From positions 417,117,409 to 417,181,408 of the forward strand of contig CM077667.1 in assembly GCA_039707655.1 (NCBI GenBank): a stretch of DNA of 64,000 nt, written 5' to 3'. This stretch comes from Elymus sibiricus (taxonomy: Eukaryota > Streptophyta > Magnoliopsida > Poales > Poaceae). This document shows, piece after piece, positions 23,601-36,066 of the stretch (the stretch's first letter is position 1; each line of letters starts with the position of its first letter). The notes beneath the pieces are model-generated. The model did no database searches. It was not told the origin of the DNA and worked only from the letters and a program-made list of their open reading frames with translations. The translations under genes were made by a program, and so were the position numbers.

Positions 23601-26600
23601 TAGTAGTGGCCCCGAGATAAACTTTAGCAGCCGATATTAGTTCCATTAACCATAATGTCATCACACACAAATATAATTAAGTGCCACTTGCACTTTCAAC
23701 GACGAAGAAAAAGTTATAGGGAAGAATATAAGAGCCACCGTATAAAGAATAACCAGCAAATGATGGGAAACAAGTGGGAGAAGACGAGTCCTTCACATGT
23801 ACGTGCATATTTTTCGTAAGGGAGAACAAGAAAATGAAGAGGTGCAAGTTCATGTTGAATGCGTCAAAAGGAGAGGATGAATTGGGATCGGGAGATGACG
23901 AGCAAGAAACAACAAATTGAGAGGGAGAAGGTCGAGTTGGAGAAGAAATAAGCGGTGATCAAATGAAAGCTTGAGAAGGCCCGAACATTTGAAGAGATGG
24001 AGCTTGAGAAGAGGTCAGAGCAACTCCAACCCAGAGACCCATTTCGTCCGTTTGGGTCATGCGGACAGAAAAGTTGGCCCAACGGGCGACCCAAACGGAC
24101 AAAGTGTCCGCATGCTGTCCGTTCGATGTCCGTCCCGACCCAAACTGAACCCAAATTCGAGTCCGCGGCGGACAAAAACGAACGCTCCTGTCGTCCGCTC
24201 GTATCCACCCCGGACCCACAAATCAGTGACTGCGCCGCACCCTCGCCACTAGCAGCGCCGCTTCCTCGCCACCAGCCGCGTCGTCGGCCGCTCCCTCGCC
24301 ACCAGCCGCGTCGTCGGCCGCTCCCTCGCCACAGCCGGGTCGCTCCCTCGCCACCAGCCGCGCCGCCGGTTGCTCCCTCGCCACCAGTCGCGCCGCCGGC
24401 CGCTCCCCTCCCTCGTCACCAGCCGCGCCGCCGGCCGCTCCCTCGCCACCAGCCGCTGCCTCGGAGGGCCGTCCCCGCTTGCGCGTTTCCGTGCTACAGC
24501 TCGCCGTGCCCGGCCGCGCCATGCTACCGACCAGGAGCAGTGTCTGAGCACATCGACATGGTCGCGCCCTTGCGTGTGTGCGTGCTAGCTGCTATGCTAG
24601 CCACCCGCAGCTCGGGAGCTAGCTGCTATGCGTGTGTGCGAGCTAGCTGCTATGCTAGGCAGCCGCAGCTCGCTAGCCCGTGGCCGCATGCGTGCGTGCA
24701 TGCACAGCCGCGTGCTAGCTGCTGCTATGCTAGCCAGGCGGCGCACGGGCGGGCGCGAGTGTGCGGAGCACCGGCGGGAGCTCGGAGCGGCGACGGGAGT
24801 GTGGGACGCGAGGCGCGGGGCGTCGACGGGCGGGAGCTCGGGGCGGCGGCGCGAGTGCGCGACGCGAGTGTGCGACGCGGGGCCTGGACAGCTCGAGGCG
24901 GCGGCGGAGTGTGCGACGCGGGGCCTGGACAGCTCGGGGCGGCGGCGGAGTGTGCGACGCGGGCGCAGACGAAAGCTCGGGGCGGCGGCGCGAGTGCACG
25001 ACACGGGGCTTGGACGGCTCGGGGCGGCGGCGGAGTGTGCGACGCGGGCGGGAACGGAAGCTCTGGGCGGCGGCACGAGAGCTCAAGACAGTTCAAAGAA
25101 ATGCGCCCTGTTTGATGAAATGCCGGGGCGGACATTAAAAAAATGCATCCGTCCCCCGTTGGGTGCATCTACGCACCCAAATAATAAAGCGGACACGGAC
25201 ACGCGGACACGCGACCCAAACGGACAAAAAACGAATAAAATCGGTGTCCGTTTGCGTCGCTCCGTTGGAGTTGCTCTTACAACTTGCTCGAAATGCGGAG
25301 GATGCAAGATAATTGACAGACGAAAACCTCTTAGAAAAGCATACAGATAAGTCGCTCGTGGGGATGAGAAAGAGATCAATGAAAGTAGGGAGTAAGAAAC
25401 AATGAGAGCACAATGGCAGCATCAAAAGCGGAGGCAAAGCTGCAGGCAGAGCGGAGGTAAGGATGGCCACGAAGCAAGCGGCATGGATATCATCCGGCGA
25501 GTGATCCGTCACGCTTAGATTTTAATTTCATTCTAGTATGTCCGGATTATTGAACCATGATTTATTTTGCTTTGTCAAACTGTTGAGCAATTATGATGAA
25601 TTTGTGCTTTATAATACTGGATTTGAAAATTACATATTTAAGATGTGTGATTCTTCGGCAGGTCAAACGAAGGCCGTCCGGCGCTGTCTCCGGACGCGGC
25701 CACGGCCGGACCGGATTTGCGGGGTGCGGTGGATGCTCTTATCTTGAGTCGAGCCTCGAGCGAGACCTTTTTTCCGTTTTCTTGAGGGGAAGAGACTCGA
25801 GTGAGACTAGACCTGTAAGTGAGACTACCGGAGAGGAGGGGAACAAGTGGGCGCCCATGGACGCCGCCGCGGAGCCCCTGCTGCCGCAACTGGCAACCGC
25901 CGTGGACCACCTCGGCCGTCCAGTCTCCCGCCAAACCTCCGGCCGGTGGCCCGCCGCGCTCTTCATCATCGGTACAGCACGGCAACAGCAAGGCAATCCG
26001 CCGTAGTTTCGATCCTCTTTGACCCGCGTGTCGTCGGTACCGCAGGGGTGGAGATCTCAGAGCGGTTCGCCTACGGCGGCATCTCAGGGAACCTCATCAC
26101 CTACCTCACCGGCCCGCTAGGGCAGTCCACGGCGTCTGCCGCCGCGGCCATCAACGCATGGAGCGGCGTCGCGCTTCTGCTGCCGCTGCTCGGAGCCGCC
26201 GTCGCCGATTCCTGGCTCGGCCGTTACCGTACTGTACTATGCGCCTCCCTACTCTATATCCTGGTATGTACTACGCCATGCTGTTCTGGTCTTGCTTGCT
26301 CGTAGCGAGTAGTAGCATGTAGTCTGAATCTAGGACACCCAATTGCTACATTGATGTTGAACATCTGACAGTTACTTATATTTTTGGATTGGTTCAATGC
26401 AAAGTTAAAACTATACTCTCCACTGACTTTAGCAATTGGAACTCGGGCCTTGCCTTGTAATGTATACATCAATATCCGTGAATTCTGAGTTCTTAGTTAG
26501 TGATACGTTTTTGCTTTCTATGAAGTTAGTGGTATGTATTTTTATAAAAGGGAGCAGCTCCCGATTTCAGTAAGATACCATACAATACATAGTTTCGAGA

Positions 26601-26609
26601 GCAAATAAA
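20637..26609 (+). repeat. Tandem array unit 3 (5973 bp)
   Basis: Third copy. By eye it has four private substitutions against the other units: C to T at 20814, T to C at 22718, A to G at 22733, and G to A at 26158. The first and last lie at CpG sites. The last falls in exon 2 of the NPF gene head and is silent in protein (an alanine codon is unchanged). Confidence 0.93.
25857..26263 (+). pseudogene. NPF transporter gene head, exons 1-2 only (unit 3)
   Basis: Exons 25857-25971 and 26046-26263. One silent G to A change at 26158 in exon 2 separates it from the other heads. Splice sites are intact, and the exon-3 acceptor is about 7 kb downstream. Confidence 0.85.
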
Positions 26610-29600
26610 GGGTGCAAGTATTTATTTGTGTGTGTTCGGATACAATCGACCGTTTGCTAGGTGATCTCCTATTGGTTCGAAACACTAGAATGTGTCCTGA
26701 CAGACAGGTGTGGAAGAACATCACGAGTAATTAGGGGTAGACCCAATTGGGCACCACAAATAGTTAACTTGTGGATTGATGGACGTCGCTAGACCCGCAA
26801 CAGAGTTTGGGGAAAGAGACTTGGACACTAATCGCATTAGTGGCATGGGCATTGTGGAAACACAAGAACGTCATCGTCTTCAATGGTGCATCACTGTCGG
26901 CTGACACGGTGCTCAAGCAAATTGACATCGAGGGCCAAAATGAAGGGTGGCTGCTCTGTTGAAGGACGATAACTCCCTTCCGATTAGGGTGGATAGGTTG
27001 GCTAGTAGCGAGTAGTTGGCATGTGGCACTGTGGCATGTCTAAGTTAGCCGTGGGTAAACTTTAACGTACTTTTTTGTCTTGGCACTTTCTATCTATGAT
27101 CTCGATACATCATCCTTAACGTAACCTTGAAAAAACAGAAGGAAGAAGATAGGAATTGGGAGGTCTTCATGGGGAGGCAACAACAGTAACGAAGCATCAT
27201 CTAGCGGAAACAACATGCATACTGGCAGCAACAGCAACAACAGAGTTCATGTCTTCCATGGATGCAAGCCATGGCGCTAGACCAGATGCATAGTGGACGT
27301 GAATCTTGACCAAAGATATCCAGGGGATGGCGTGGCATAGCTTGGTGGTTGGGCCAGAGCCGAATTGGCGGGGCGGGTGGATTGGCTGGGCAGGGATTCA
27401 TGGGGCGATTGAGGTGGGGCGGCGGTGTTGTAGCCATGGAAAAAAATAACGAAATAGTGCCGCACATGAAAATATGCTATAGCGTGCTATGGCGCCCTAT
27501 AATGGGTTATTAGCGATACATTGTGCACGAATCAATTTAGCGAAACAATTCTCTACACGATATAGCGTGTTATTAGCAGGGTTATGGCATGCTATTTTTT
27601 TCACTGGTGTAGCTACGACGATGACATAAGGGAATCGGGGTGGAGGTGCTGGGAATGGAGACGACACGCTGGAGGCGTGTGGCGGCCGACGAGTGTCAGA
27701 CATGGTTGCACGAGGCGCGGGATCTCGGCCGCGGGGACGGCATGGGGTGCTGACGGGTGAAGAAAGCTTGGGGCAGCGGCGTGACACTTAAGGCCGATGG
27801 GTGGCAGACGGTTGGGGTGGCGCTGATATGCGTTTGGTTGGTGGGGTTCGAGCGGCGTACGGGCGGCAACTGGTTTGGATCTGGGAACTTCTCCATCGGA
27901 CCTATATAGGGACATGTGTTATTAGAATATTATTATGCTACGAGATATGTATGTGGCACACCAGATCGTTTTTGTAAAAGTGCCAACAAGGACGTTAGAG
28001 CATCTACAGCCAGACTTGGTAAATCGGACCTTCAAACACCCGCGGATGCGCCCGGGTGTGTCCGCGGACAATGACCGATCAAGTCTTAAATAATGTATTC
28101 TACAACCGGATACCTGAAATCAGAAACCTCAAATCAATCCTATTACATGCAACATAAGACGATATTTAAGCGGATCTTGTTCGCCTCCGCCGTGCCCATG
28201 TCTGGTGGCTAGCTGCACTCCCCAGAGTGTTGGTCCGGCCACCGGCGAGGTATAGTAGGACATGGGGCACTAGCCGGTCACGGGAGTTGAGCTCCCGCCG
28301 TCTCCCATGCCCTACTCTTCCTCGTTGGAACCCGCAACGACGGTGCCGGTGGACGTGAGATCAATGACGGATTCCTCGTGGGGGGAGTCGACGCCCACCA
28401 CAACGCGGTTGCGGCGCCCGCATTGGTTGACCATACGGGGCGCCAGAGAGTGCAACTCCACCTCGCCAACGTCCACCGTCGCGAGGGCTTCCGCTACCTC
28501 CTGCTACCTCGCACTGCGTGCTCGCCGCGCCATGTTTGCGTCCGAGGACTCCCACCAGCTCGGCACCAACAAAGGGGTTGCATGTCCGTCACCATGTTCG
28601 GACGCCAGACGGACCACACCGCCTTCGGTTGTGCAGATGCAATGGGATTACCGACGGAAGGAGTCCGAGCGTTGCCGTCGGTCGGCTACCTCTCGAGAGC
28701 GGCGGAGCGCAAGCCGGACGGCCATCTCCTCCCCGGGACCGCGTGGGATGAGCTCGGTGTCGACGGATTTGGAGGTGAAGGACTCAGATCTGCTACCCGC
28801 CATGCTGGAGAAGGCCAGACACCGCCGGAGGTGAGTTTGGGTGACGAAGAGGAGTGAAGTGAAGTCTCATGTTTGGAACTCTTTTCCTTTTCTTGTATAA
28901 GTACTAAACATAGACTCAAGAATACAAATATGATTTTTCAAACCAGTTTTGCCAACTTTTTCAACCACTTACAATTCAAATTTGAATTATATCCGTTAAA
29001 TGTCTAGAAATGCACTTAATGGCTTAAATATAGCAAACGGATTTCGAAAGATGCTAAATTTTTACATAGATTGTGTAGTGGTGTATCTTGAGTGTAGATT
29101 TTTTTAATGCCACTAGATGAAGCATCGATTGCATTCACTTACTACCTATAAAAGAAAATAGAGAGGAAGGAAGAAATACATAATAAGAAAATAAAATAAA
29201 TAATAAAATATAACCGAGCATAAAATAAAGACTAAATAATAATGTACAAAAGAAAAGAAACACGAGAAAGGAAAAGAAACAAAACAAAGTTTGTCGAGTT
29301 CAATAAAAGAACAATCGGCAAAGGTAATGGAAAAAATTATTTAGAAAGAAAAAGAAATATTTGCCGAGTCTGAAAAAAAGAACTCAGTAAAGATTTCTTT
29401 GCCCGGTTCAAAATAAAAAGAACTCGGCAAAGATATATTTGCCCAGTGAAAAAAAAAGAACCCAACAAAGATTTCTTTGCCTAGTGCAAAAAAAAATTTG
29501 GCAAAGATTTCTTTGCCCAGTTTCCCTATTAAAAAAACTCGACACATCTAGAACTGGGCGAAATCTCAAATTCTAGTAGTGGCCCCGAGATAAACTTTAG

Positions 29601-32569
29601 CAGCCGATATTAGTTCCATTAACCATAATGTCATCACACACAAATATAATTAAGTGCCACTTGCACTTTCAACGACGAAGAAAAAGTTATAGGGAAGAAT
29701 ATAAGAGCCACCGTATAAAGAATAACCAGCAAATGATGGGAAACAAGTGGGAGAAGACGAGTCCTTCACATGTACGTGCATATTTTTCGTAAGGGAGAAC
29801 AAGAAAATGAAGAGGTGCAAGTTCATGTTGAATGCGTCAAAAGGAGAGGATGAATTGGGATCGGGAGATGACGAGCAAGAAACAACAAATTGAGAGGGAG
29901 AAGGTCGAGTTGGAGAAGAAATAAGCGGTGATCAAATGAAAGCTTGAGAAGGCCCGAACATTTGAAGAGATGGAGCTTGAGAAGAGGTCAGAGCAACTCC
30001 AACCCAGAGACCCATTTCGTCCGTTTGGGTCATGCGGACAGAAAAGTTGGCCCAACGGGCGACCCAAACGGACAAAGTGTCCGCATGCTGTCCGTTCGAT
30101 GTCCGTCCCGACCCAAACTGAACCCAAATTCGAGTCCGCGGCGGACAAAAACGAACGCTCCTGTCGTCCGCTCGTATCCACCCCGGACCCACAAATCAGT
30201 GACTGCGCCGCACCCTCGCCACTAGCAGCGCCGCTTCCTCGCCACCAGCCGCGTCGTCGGCCGCTCCCTCGCCACCAGCCGCGTCGTCGGCCGCTCCCTC
30301 GCCACAGCCGGGTCGCTCCCTCGCCACCAGCCGCGCCGCCGGTTCAGTCGCGCCGCCGGCCGCTCCCCTCCCTCGTCACCAGCCGCGCCGCCGGCCGCTC
30401 CCTCGCCACCAGCCGCTGCCTCGGAGGGCCGTCCCCGCTTGCGCGTTTCCGTGCTACAGCTCGCCGTGCCCGGCCGCGCCATGCTACCGACCAGGAGCAG
30501 TGTCTGAGCACATCGACATGGTCGCGCCCTTGCGTGTGTGCGTGCTAGCTGCTATGCTAGCCACCCGCAGCTCGGGAGCTAGCTGCTATGCGTGTGTGCG
30601 AGCTAGCTGCTATGCTAGGCAGCCGCAGCTCGCTAGCCCGTGGCCGCATGCGTGCGTGCATGCACAGCCGCGTGCTAGCTGCTGCTATGCTAGCCAGGCG
30701 GCGCACGGGCGGGCGCGAGTGTGCGGAGCACCGGCGGGAGCTCGGAGCGGCGACGGGAGTGTGGGACGCGAGGCGCGGGGCGTCGACGGGCGGGAGCTCG
30801 GGGCGGCGGCGCGAGTGCGCGACGCGAGTGTGCGACGCGGGGCCTGGACAGCTCGAGGCGGCGGCGGAGTGTGCGACGCGGGGCCTGGACAGCTCGGGGC
30901 GGCGGCGGAGTGTGCGACGCGGGCGCAGACGAAAGCTCGGGGCGGCGGCGCGAGTGCACGACACGGGGCTTGGACGGCTCGGGGCGGCGGCGGAGTGTGC
31001 GACGCGGGCGGGAACGGAAGCTCTGGGCGGCGGCACGAGAGCTCAAGACAGTTCAAAGAAATGCGCCCTGTTTGATGAAATGTCGGGGCGGACATTAAAA
31101 AAATGCATCCGTCCCCCGTTGGGTGCATCTACGCACCCAAATAATAAAGCGGACACGGACACGCGGACACGCGACCCAAACGGACAAAAAACGAATAAAA
31201 TCGGTGTCCGTTTGCGTCGCTCCGTTGGAGTTGCTCTTACAACTTGCTCGAAATGCGGAGGATGCAAGATAATTGACAGACGAAAACCTCTTAGAAAAGC
31301 ATACAGATAAGTCGCTCGTGGGGATGAGAAAGAGATCAATGAAAGTAGGGAGTAAGAAACAATGAGAGCACAATGGCAGCATCAAAAGCGGAGGCAAAGC
31401 TGCAGGCAGAGCGGAGGTAAGGATGGCCACGAAGCAAGCGGCATGGATATCATCCGGCGAGTGATCCGTCACGCTTAGATTTTAATTTCATTCTAGTATG
31501 TCCGGATTATTGAACCATGATTTATTTTGCTTTGTCAAACTGTTGAGCAATTATGATGAATTTGTGCTTTATAATACTGGATTTGAAAATTACATATTTA
31601 AGATGTGTGATTCTTCGGCAGGTCAAACGAAGGCCGTCCGGCGCTGTCTCCGGACGCGGCCACGGCCGGACCGGATTTGCGGGGTGCGGTGGATGCTCTT
31701 ATCTTGAGTCGAGCCTCGAGCGAGACCTTTTTTCCGTTTTCTTGAGGGGAAGAGACTCGAGTGAGACTAGACCTGTAAGTGAGACTACCGGAGAGGAGGG
31801 GAACAAGTGGGCGCCCATGGACGCCGCCGCGGAGCCCCTGCTGCCGCAACTGGCAACCGCCGTGGACCACCTCGGCCGTCCAGTCTCCCGCCAAACCTCC
31901 GGCCGGTGGCCCGCCGCGCTCTTCATCATCGGTACAGCACGGCAACAGCAAGGCAATCCGCCGTAGTTTCGATCCTCTTTGACCCGCGTGTCGTCGGTAC
32001 CGCAGGGGTGGAGATCTCAGAGCGGTTCGCCTACGGCGGCATCTCAGGGAACCTCATCACCTACCTCACCGGCCCGCTAGGGCAGTCCACGGCGTCTGCC
32101 GCCGCGGCCATCAACGCGTGGAGCGGCGTCGCGCTTCTGCTGCCGCTGCTCGGAGCCGCCGTCGCCGATTCCTGGCTCGGCCGTTACCGTACTGTACTAT
32201 GCGCCTCCCTACTCTATATCCTGGTATGTACTACGCCATGCTGTTCTGGTCTTGCTTGCTCGTAGCGAGTAGTAGCATGTAGTCTGAATCTAGGACACCC
32301 AATTGCTACATTGATGTTGAACATCTGACAGTTACTTATATTTTTGGATTGGTTCAATGCAAAGTTAAAACTATACTCTCCACTGACTTTAGCAATTGGA
32401 ACTCGGGCCTTGCCTTGTAATGTATACATCAATATCCGTGAATTCTGAGTTCTTAGTTAGTGATACGTTTTTGCTTTCTATGAAGTTAGTGGTATGTATT
32501 TTTATAAAAGGGAGCAGCTCCCGATTTCAGTAAGATACCATACAATACATAGTTTCGAGAGCAAATAAA
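26610..32569 (+). repeat. Tandem array unit 4 (5960 bp), joined to the intact gene body
   Basis: Fourth copy, 13 bp shorter through a deletion between 30344 and 30345 in a GC-rich minisatellite. Private substitutions seen by eye are G to A at 27036, T to A at 27560, C to T at 27876 and C to T at 31083. Its right end continues from GGGTGCAA into ATTGCATCTGACC, the native remainder of NPF intron 2, instead of into another unit. This copy supplies exons 1-2 of the complete gene. Confidence 0.95.
31699..31816 (+). promoter_or_regulatory. Putative 5' leader of the intact NPF gene
   Basis: The 118 bp between the end of a transposon-like block (GGTGGATGCTCTTA) and the start codon are not visibly repetitive and contain several GAG/GTGAGAC motifs. 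They probably hold the 5' leader. TTTAAGATG and TTTATAATAC about 200-250 bp upstream of the ATG could serve as TATA-like boxes, but neither is convincing. The same block precedes the ATG in every unit. Confidence 0.3.
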
Positions 32570-34828
32570 GGGTGCAAATTGCATCTGACCAGTTAAATCA
32601 GAGGGCCTAATTTAAGATTCTAAAAAAATTGCTTATAGAATAGAATACCGGAAACGGAAGCATCTCGACCGGAGTACTTGGTACAAGAATGGATCCCTTG
32701 GGACTCTTCACTCCTTTGAAGAATACGTGTATAATGTCAGGAAGCATAGGATTATATTTGCACGAGCGTGTTATTAAGAGTGAGGGTCTTGTGGACTGTG
32801 GATTCAGTCCTTGATGGAGTTCTGGAGTTCATTTAGCCCTGTCAGTGTCAGTGTTTTGGATTCAACTTTGAGGATCCGACTGCACTAACCCCTCATGTTA
32901 ACTGTGACATAACATTTTGATCCGTCGATTGCAAGTTCAGCCAGGACTGCTGCCCTGCTGTGATATATGCTATATAAGATATGTTTGGTTTACTACTACT
33001 TCCTGTACTCCAACCAACTGGTAGACTCTGGATTGGATTTTGATTACTGAACTACATTATATTAAACTTGGTCCTGGCTTCAATGAATCTTGATACAAGC
33101 ACTAAAGTTTCTGTTTTAGTAAATGACCAAATTATGCAAGATACATCCAAAGATGCATGTTTGACTTGTTGAGGTCTGAAGCAAAAGGATTTCAGCTATT
33201 AATTCAGATCTTTCTTTTTGTGTGTGTGTGTGCAATACTTAGGCATCATCATAGCTACTTGACGACTTTTGTCCTTAATGTAAATAAGCTGGAAATTTTC
33301 TTGCTTTCTTTTCTACTTCGAAAATAATTTAATTGGCACACTATGCATCACTGAGCTAAAGTACTTCTTTCACTGAGTTGCATCCACCATCCAGGGCCTG
33401 GGCATGCTCACACTATCAGCTATTATGGCGCCACAACAACCAGCACAATTTGGAGACCACATGGATTCCACTTTATCCCCGACTTCGACAATTCATTTAG
33501 CTTTCTTCTACGCGTCCCTGTATATTGTGGCCTTTGCTCAAGGTGGCCACAAACCTTGTGTACAAGCATTTGGGGCAGACCAATTTGATGAGAACGATCC
33601 TGACGAATTTGCCTCGAGAAGTTCCTTCTTCAATTGGTGGTATTTTGGGACGTATGGAGGAAGTGTTGTTACAGTTTCAATCTTGAATTACATTCAAGAT
33701 AACATAAGCTGGCAGTTTGGGTTTGGAATCCCTTGCATCGTTATGTCTCTTTCTCTTGCAGTTTTCTGGCTTGGGACCAGGACTTATCGCTTTCATCCTG
33801 TAAGAAGTGATGGAAGCTTAATTGGACAGGTTGTCAAACACATTTTATCATCGATTAGAACCTGGCATGCATCATGGAGTCCGAGGTAAGCTTATTCTAA
33901 ATTCTGAAAGTTTGTATCGCTGTATGGAGTCATTCTTCAGAAGCACTAACTTTATATGTTCTCTGTTTTTCATGTGTGTGTGCGCATTGCGTGTCTGTTT
34001 GGCAGGTCATCTGATGATTCTCACTGCATGCCAACATCGTCATCCAGCAGTGTCAAGGATAATACAGAAATCACATGTTTCCCTGATGAAGCCAAGTCTG
34101 TGCTTAAGTTGTTTCCAATAGGGGCAACCTGTCTGATCTATGCAGTTGTTTTTGCCCAGTGGATGACGCTGTTCACTAAACAAGCAAGTACACTAGATAG
34201 ATGGGTAGGTAGCCTACAGGTACCAGCTGCTGCCCTACAAAGCCTGATCAGCGTGTCAATCGTCATCTCAATTCCTATATATGATCGGATACTTGTTCCA
34301 CTTGCCAGAAAGTACTCGAAGAACCCTTGTGGTATCACAGCCTTGCAAAGGATTGGAACTGGACTAGTCATCTCTGTGATCTTGATGGTTGTTGCGGCCC
34401 TCGTGGAGATGAGAAGGCTCAGGGTAGCGAGAGAACATGGCCTAGTGGACAAACCTGAAGCGACAATTCCGATGAGCTTTTGGTGGGTGGTACCTCAGTT
34501 CATCCTGACTGGCTTGGCGGACATGTTCACGATGGTCGGCTTGCAAGAGTTCTTCTACGACCAAGTGCCGGACAGTCTGCGCAGTTTGGGCCTTGCCTTG
34601 TACTTGAGCATATTTGGGATTGGGAGCTTCATCAGTAGCTTTCTGGTGTATGCAATCGACCGGGTAACCAGCAACCATGGAGATAGTTGGTTCTCGGACA
34701 ATCTGAACCGAGCTCATCTTGATTACTTTTACTGGCTTCTGGCCGCGCTCAGCGTTCTCGGGCTGGCTGCTTACCTCCACTTTTCATGGGTGTATGTTCC
34801 CAAGAAAAAGGGCATTTCTGCAGAATGA
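31817..34828 (+). CDS. NRT1/PTR FAMILY (NPF) transporter, intact, 4 exons, 548 aa
   Basis: Exons are 31817-31931, 32006-32223, 33395-33885 and 34006-34828. All introns are GT-AG and phases match (1, 0, 2), giving 548 codons plus TGA, a usual length for this family. NPF proteins are 12-helix proton-coupled carriers of nitrate, peptides, hormones or other metabolites, mostly at the plasma membrane or tonoplast. Visible hallmarks are the ExxER motif (E41, E44, R45) in helix 1, [16 protein letters not shown] in the helix 4-5 region, SSFFNWWYF, a hydrophilic central loop around residues 205-260, and [16 protein letters not shown] near the C-terminus. The sequence most resembles the NPF5 (5.10-like) subgroup; the substrate cannot be predicted. 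Exons 1-2 lie in the last unit of a four-copy array, and exons 3-4 exist once. A Copia element sits 230 bp past the stop. Confidence 0.88.
32570..33394 (+). other. Single-copy remainder of NPF intron 2
   Basis: Right of the array the intron continues to the acceptor at 33394 (CATCCAG). It contains a short (TG)n run near 33219 and no other feature. The full intron 2 (32224-33394) is 1171 bp. Confidence 0.7.
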
Positions 34829-35058
34829 TGGTATGCGAAGTGACTGTCGTCAACTGAGACGCCTGAAATCCATGAATCTGCAAGATGGGCTGAAGCACAA
34901 TGATGGTGTGTACCTAAAACAAAAAAATTATAAGGTGTGGACAACTGCACGGTGCTCTCTTTAACGCGTCGATGTGCTGTGTTAACTGTCGTCTTCAGTA
35001 AAGTGATACTCCATTAAATGCAGTCGTCGCACTCGGTGCTTGCAGTGGAGGTTCACAG

Positions 35059-35198
35059 TGTTAGATGATGTATATACGTAGCTTCTGTGTATACCATGTA
35101 CTCATGTATTTGTACACGTTGTGTACCCCTTTATATATATGAGATAGCCACACCCTATTGGGTGTTGAGCAGTTTTTCACAAATCATAACGTTTTACA
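35059..35198 (+). repeat. 5' LTR of the outer Copia
   Basis: 140 bp, TG...CA bounded. Against the 3' LTR I count about five substitutions and a 3-bp TA-repeat length difference. Confidence 0.85.
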
Positions 35199-35221
35199 CG
35201 GTATCAGATTAGGTTACGAAC

Positions 35222-36066
35222 ATGTCTTCCGCTGCCACCGCCGTTGCCCCGATCCCATCTGCCTCGGCCGCCGTCGATCTGACTGCTGCCGCCCCGCCCG
35301 CCGCTCTGGGCCTTGGCGCTCAGGCCGGTGGTGCCTTTCCGTTTTTGGCGTCACGGCCCCTTGTCTCCTTGACCGGTGCCGCCGCCCCGCCTGCTGCCGA
35401 GCCGGTTGCCGTCCCTCTGCGTGGTCCGCCGTCGCCGGTTTCCTACGAAGCCATGGCTCAGTTCCCGCCTCCTGGCTACCCCTCGGCACCGCCGCCGGCC
35501 TATGTGGCTCCCGCGGCTAACCCTTGGATGGGGTATCCTCCTGCGCCGGTGGCGCCAACCGGCGCCCCACCCGCGTCCCCGACGCCCCATGGCCTGCCGT
35601 CGGCTTCCTATCGGGCGCCGGCCCCGTCGGGTTATACCCAATACTCTCCAGCGCTGGCGACCGCGCCTCCCCACGGTGCCCCCTCTGCCTACGGGGCGCC
35701 CTACAGTGGCCCGTCGGCTTTGGTGCCGCAGCCCTACAGTGGGCCGTCGGCGTTGGTGCCGCAGCCCTACAGTGGGCCGTCGGCATTGGTGCCGCAGTCC
35801 ATGTTCCCGGAAGCTCACTCGTTCCCGGGCTTCTATGCGCCACCGCCGTCGCTAGATCATGTTACGCCGTTCTACTTCGCGCACCTCATCCCGGTGAAGC
35901 TGACAACGGACAACTACTTGTCGTGGCGTGCTCAAGTGCTACTGCTTCTTCGCAGTCGCTATCTGGAGGGGTATGTTGATGGCACATTACCGTGCCCTCC
36001 ACCACATCATCCGGCGCATCATGCTTGGGTGGCCCAGGATCAAGCGATCCTCTCTGCTATTCAGTC
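35222..36066 (+). pseudogene. Outer Copia gag, N-terminal part, cut by the nested insertion
   Basis: The start codon lies 23 bp after the 5' LTR. The first 200 residues are a proline/alanine-rich leader containing three tandem copies of PYSGPSALVPQ, then a Copia gag core (LTTDNYLSWRAQVLLLLRS). The frame is cut at 36066 by the nested element and resumes at 45707 in register. Confidence 0.75.
35698..35799 (+). repeat. Three 33-bp tandem repeats in gag
   Basis: CCCTACAGTGG(G/C)CCGTCGGC plus a shared tail repeats three times with only single-base differences, encoding PYSGPSALVPQ each time. Confidence 0.85.

Noticed and set aside
13911..26263. Units 1-3 as complete separate NPF genes
   Set aside because: No exon 3 or 4 occurs before 33395, so these heads cannot each encode a transporter.
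8691..32569. The array as LTR retrotransposons or a satellite
   Set aside because: Units have no TG...CA ends or target duplications, and each contains parts of several unrelated transposons plus a host gene head, so it is a segmental tandem duplication.
8691..32569. A CRISPR-like or phage system
   Set aside because: Repeat length, introns, plant transporters and plant transposons show eukaryotic nuclear DNA.
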